A model generated the notes under the pieces. That model saw only the letters and a program-made list of their open reading frames with translations, ran no database searches and was not told the DNA's origin. Position numbers and translations under genes: made by a program. 64,000 nt of DNA, taken from contig CM053327.1 in the NCBI GenBank assembly GCA_028583605.1, positions 34,466,126 to 34,530,125 on the forward strand. The letters are read 5' to 3'. Of the stretch, positions 59,667-64,000 are shown in pieces (positions within the stretch are counted from its first letter, which is position 1; each line of letters starts with the position of its first letter). The stretch is from Dastarcus helophoroides. Taxonomy: Eukaryota; Arthropoda; Insecta; Coleoptera; Bothrideridae.

Positions 59667-59825
59667 GGTGGAACAGACTGGTTCTTGGTTATCTTTAAAA
59701 ATTGAAATACAAAACTTGTCCCCTGAAAGCAAGAAAGATTAAATAACACAACAAAGGTTGCTCTCAAGAGCAATCTTTGTTATGTTTTTTAATCTTTTTT
59801 GGTTTCAGGGGACAAGTTTTGTAAT
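59667..59825. mobile_element. Fold-back MITE M1, near-complete short copy
   Basis: GGTGGAACAGACTGG, TACAAAACTTGTCCCC, then a near-perfect palindrome centred on GCTCTCAAGAGC, ending GGGGACAAGTTTTGTA. The flanks ACAAATTTTTTT and ACAATTTTTTTT look like a target duplication. Related array units at 60.3 and 60.8 kb show the empty site. Confidence 0.7.
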
Positions 59826-62440
59826 ACAATTTTTTTTATTTAAAAGAGAGTTTTTAGGTTTAAAGTGGAAATGTTTACGTAATTTTTCAAATTTCGAGAA
59901 TAAGAACCTTTTGAGAATGAAGTCAGAATTTCGAATTTAGAAACGCAACGTGGAAATCAAACTGAAAAGCATTTTCGAATTTCTAAAAAATTTCGATATG
60001 AAAATTGTAATTTTAGGAACAAATTTCAAAAATTTCGTGCTTCAAATCGAAATGTGGGGATCAAAGTCGAAAACATTCAACATTTTTGAAAAATACTCAA
60101 AACATTTTGATACTAACGCTTAAATCCGAACAATTTGCAAGTCATTCAAACTAAAAGTCGAAATTTTGGGTTGAAAACGAAAATTTCGAGTTTCAATCTC
60201 GTAAATTTTGGATTTAAAATCGAATATGTGGAGCAAGTTGAAAGACTTCTAAATTCCTAAAACGAAAGTTTCTCAAAATTTTTCGTTTAAAATCCTTTCG
60301 AGTTTGAAGAGGAAATTTTGAGTTTGAAAACAATTTTTTTTGTTTAAAACAGAGTTTTTAGGTTTAAAGTGGTAATGTTTAGATAAGGTTCAAAATTTCG
60401 AAAATAAGAATCTTTCGATAAAGAAATCAGAGTTCCATTTTTAGAGACGAAATGCAGAACTTAAACTGAAAAGCATTTTAAAATTTCTGAAAAAGGTTAA
60501 AAAAATTTCGATATGAAAGTCAAAATTTTGAAAACAAGTTTCAAAAATTTCGTGTTTCAAATTAAAATATAGGGATCAAAGTTGAAAAATTTCAAAATTT
60601 CGACAAAATATTCAAAACATTTTTATTCTAACGTCAAAATTCGATTTGAAATCAAGCTTTGGGATGAAAGTCGAAATTTTGGGTTTAAACCGAAAATTTC
60701 GAGTTTCAATCTCGTAAATTTTTGATTTAAAATCGAATATGTAGAGCAAGTTGAAAGACTTCTGAATTCCTAAAACGAAAGTTTTTCGAAATTTTTCGCT
60801 TAAAAGCGTTTTGAGTTTAAAGAGGAAATTTCGAGACAATTTTTTTTGTTTAAAACAGAGTTTTTAGGTTTAAAGTGGTAATGTTTAGATAACTTCAAAA
60901 ATTTCGAAAATAAGAATCTTTCGATAAAGAAATCAGAGTACCAACTTTAGAGATAAAATGTGGAACTTAAACTGAAAAGCATTTTCAAATTTTTGAAAAA
61001 GGTTAAGAAAATTTAGATAAGAAAGTCAAAATTTTGAAAACAGGTTTCAAAAATTTCGTGTTTCAAATTAAAATATGGGGATCAAAGTCGAAAAAGTTCA
61101 AAATTTCGAAAAAATGTTCACAAAATTTTTAAACTAACGTCAAAATTCGATTTGAAATCAAGCTTTGGGATGAAAGTCGAAATTTTGGGTTTAAACCGAA
61201 AATTTCGAGTTTCAATCTCGTAAATTTTTGATTTAAAATCGAATATGTAGAGCAAGTTGAAAGACTTCTGAATTCCTGAAACTAAAGTTTTTCAAATTTT
61301 TTCGTTTAAAATCGTTTCGAGTTTAAAGAGGAAATTTTAAGTTTGAAGACATTTTTTTTTTGTTTAAAACAGAGTTTTTAGGTTTAAAGTGGAAATGTTT
61401 AGATAAGTTTCCAAATTTCGAGAATAAGAATCTTTCGATAAAGAAATCAGAGTTCCAAGTTTATAGACCAAATGCGAAACTTAAACTGAAAAGCATTTTC
61501 AAATTTCTGAAAAAGGTTAAAAAATGTCGATATGAAAGTCGAAATTTTGAGAACAAAGTTTAAAAATATCGTTTTTCAAATCGAAATGTGGAGATTAAAG
61601 TCAAGCAAGTTCAAATTTTCGAAAAAAATATTCAAAACATTTTTATACTAACGTCAAAGTTCGATTTAAGGTCAAACTTTGGAGATCAAAGTCAATATTT
61701 TGAGTTAACAATCAAAATGTTATCACTAAAGTCCAAATTTCACAAAAATGGGAATTTAGAATTTATAGAGAAGATTTCGAGTTTAATGACGAAATGAGTG
61801 CATTTTGAAAATCAAGGTTCTAAGTTTAAAGCTAAAATTAGTTTCCAAATTTCGAGAATGCAATAAACAGTTTGAAAAACAGTCAGATTTTCGAATTTAG
61901 AATCGAAACATGGAATTTAAAGTCAGAAAAATGTTGAATTTCTGAAAAATATTAAATACATTTCGAAATTAAAGTCAATTTTGTGTTTAAGACAACTTAT
62001 GTAGAGTAAAAGGGAATGAATAAGTCAGATTTTCGAGTTTAGAATGGAAACAGAAACTAAAGTCCAAAAATAAATTTTGAATTTTCGTAAAATATTAAAA
62101 ACATTTCGAAATTAATGTCAATTTCGAGTTTAAAGACAACTTATGTAGATTTAAATGAAAATTTTGAATAAGTCACATTTTCGAATTTAGAATCGAAACA
62201 TTGGAAACAAAGTCAAAAAAATTTTTGAATTTCCGAAAAATATTAAAAATATTTCGAAATTAGAGTCGAAATTTTGAGTTTAAGGACAAATTTTGGAGAC
62301 TAGTATGGACATTTTGGATAAGTCAGATTTTTGAGTTTAGAATTGAAACGTGGAAACTAAGCCAAAAAAAAATGTTGAATTTCTAAAAAATATGAAAAAC
62401 ACTTTGAAATTTAAATCGAAATTTCGATTTCAGAGACAAA

Positions 62441-64000
62441 TTATGGAGATTATTATGGACATCTTGAATGAGTTAAGAGATAAAATGTTAGGTTAAATGT
62501 TGGCGTGTCAACAAAACCATCGATTGTTCCAAAGAAAATTGTTTTGAAGTGAAAACTTCTTTAGGAGCTTTGAGCGACTTTTGATAGGGGGAAAACCCGT
62601 GGTTTCGCGTTACCGCCACGGTAATTCTTGTTACCAACATGCTCTACCGTTTATTACGTAACTATGAGTAAGACGCGTAATACAATTTAAAAAACGCTTG
62701 GTTGGTATAGGGCTGACACTTCTCCGCGTTTAACTCGGAATCTCCGGACTTAGAGAGGTGTCTCCAGGTCCCCAGTTCGACCCATTATTTCTCCAGATCG
62801 ACTTGAAGGCGACGTGCTTTTTTTTAATCATAAATTTTCATCGCAGCCGCCAAAGAAAACTTTTATATGAATAAAATATGGGGACCTTTTTTTTAATCAA
62901 CAATTTTTTCCGAGTGACGAATATCCAAAAAAAAAAAAATTATCCAGTCTAATCTATGGGTGATCTAGTCGCGATAGATGGTAATCCTAGATCGGCAGCA
63001 ATATTTAAAGTTGCCCACCGCACAAATTAATTAAGCACAAGAATCAGTCGCCCTATTTATTGCGCCATACCCTCTGATTGACTTAAAAGTTTAACTCGCT
63101 TGATAACCTATCCTTACGCCTACGATGTATAAGTTATACGTGAGAAATGTGTATACTGTGCGTTGTTTCAATTGTCTTTTAATTTGATTATGTTGTGTGC
63201 GAGATTAAAATAAAAATCTCGTTCCCACAATATCACACAATCAACAGATAACAGCATAATGAAGAAAAACTAGATCATATACAAATACAAAGAATATAAA
63301 AACTGAAACAATAATTTTAATTTAAAAATTATGAAACTGTTATTACAATTGATACCACAATTAATTGAAAATTAAAAAGCAGTTTCATCATAGTTTTAAG
63401 TTTTCACCTCTGTCGGCAGTCTCCGTACTATTTTTTAAATTTTTATACCAAAAGGTAAATGCATCAAATCAGTTCACCTATATCAGTAAAATGCGGAATA
63501 TTTTTGACATTTTCATTAAAAATGTATTTCATATCTAGATATTCTGTACAAAATTTAATGAAACATTTTTTTTAATTTTAATTTTTGTTTGAGATTTTTG
63601 AATATATCAACTAAGATCACATACATATCAGAATCAATTGATTCCACTAAATAAAGTGATAGACCAAATGTTGGTCATTAGGATAATTATGTAAGATTAG
63701 CACTTACATGGTACAACTAGTTGTAAAACAAAGTATATTTTTAAACCAATTTTAAGCTTCAAAATGTCTAAAGACTTTTTTGTTTCATTTCCTTCTTCGT
63801 TTAGAAACAAAGGGCCCTATACATATCTAAAAGTGCCCCCATGCAAATGCTAATCTCGAAAATGTATGATTAGAAAAATAGAAAATTAAATATAAGCCAC
63901 AATGTAGCCCGCATCACACCCCCGTCTCCTTACAAATTGTATATTCAAGTTGGATTTTATTCAAATAGCTCTCGACTCAATAGTGTCAATTCCCTTGTGT
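62441..64000. other. No gene seen; one dispersed repeat copy
   Basis: A dispersed repeat at 62580-62668 (GGGGGAAAACCCGTGGTTTCG...TTACCAACATGCTCTACC) matches 25965-26055. Otherwise AT-rich. A small inverted repeat, GAGATTAAAATAAAAATCTC, lies near 63202. No ChAT exon was recognised before the window ends. Confidence 0.45.

Larger units (their letters stand above)
55390..62440 (-). repeat. 7-kb TCGAAA array with ~415-510-bp higher-order units
   Basis: AAAGTCGAAATTTTGAG-type motifs show the opposite polarity to the arrays at 5-9, 33-35 and 44-47 kb. Landmark GATCGAGATATGTAGTCTAGAG recurs at about 55516, 55930 and 56397. Landmark CAAGTTGAAAGACTTCTGAATTC recurs at about 57912, 58492, 59062, 59560, 60230, 60745 and 61250, so the base unit is near 505-515 bp, longer where MITEs are inserted. 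After 61.8 kb units shorten to about 130-150 bp (GATTTTCGAGTTTAGAATGGAAAC). Confidence 0.9.

Noticed and set aside
54000..64000. Second ChAT exon (expected to begin with the rest of a Gly codon, then Trp-Lys/Arg-Asp)
   Set aside because: No AG-G-N-TGG-AAR-GA pattern with flanking coding was found by eye; it probably lies past the window.

Overview
This window is AT-rich, intron-scale animal DNA with one intact gene and one confident partial exon, both on the + strand. Together they identify the insect cholinergic locus. The intact gene (52182-53903) encodes a vesicular acetylcholine transporter (VAChT). About 14 kb upstream, a CpG-rich island at 37.9-38.3 kb ends in a strong splice donor. In one frame it carries the N-terminal signature of insect choline acetyltransferase (ChAT), with no in-frame ATG but a GTG in near-ideal initiation context. 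VAChT therefore appears nested in the first large ChAT intron, the arrangement known in Drosophila. The organism is an insect by protein similarity; the satellite-rich DNA would suit a beetle, but I cannot fix the order. The next ChAT exon was not seen and probably lies beyond 64 kb.

Most of the rest is repeats. (1) Degenerate TTTCGA/TCGAAA-rich arrays at 1-1.3, 5.2-9.7, 33.2-34.9, 44.6-47.1 and 55.4-62.4 kb keep a strand polarity that flips between arrays and show higher-order units of about 285-510 bp. (2) An 11.3 kb satellite (13.46-24.72 kb) has monomers of about 108 bp in 430/860-bp and then about 545-bp higher-order units. (3) A 140-bp satellite (38.87-42.02 kb) starts about 600 bp after the ChAT exon. 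Mobile elements include two LTR copies with heat-shock-element motifs, a decayed mariner, a LINE RNase H fragment, a family of fold-back MITEs, and short fold-back elements.

The most unusual content is a set of hammerhead self-cleaving ribozyme motifs in non-coding elements. One composite element (47214-48408) has a 16-bp target-site duplication, three direct ribozyme motifs at 371-380-bp spacing and one inverted copy. A second, unrelated element (22427-22934) has a 12-bp duplication, terminal direct repeats and one ribozyme motif. Both have type I architecture with a very short stem III around a 6-nt palindrome, as described for Penelope-like elements and metazoan retrozymes. Degenerate relatives of the first lie at 4.5, 27.0 and 55.2 kb.

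At the gene itself, a 23-bp GC-rich hairpin just upstream of VAChT encloses a plausible branch point and 3' splice site in its loop. Joining the ChAT exon to that site would give an immediate in-frame stop (GGT TAA), followed by a 12-codon upstream ORF and then the VAChT start. This is a compact candidate switch for choosing between ChAT and VAChT from one promoter. It is inferred from sequence alone.
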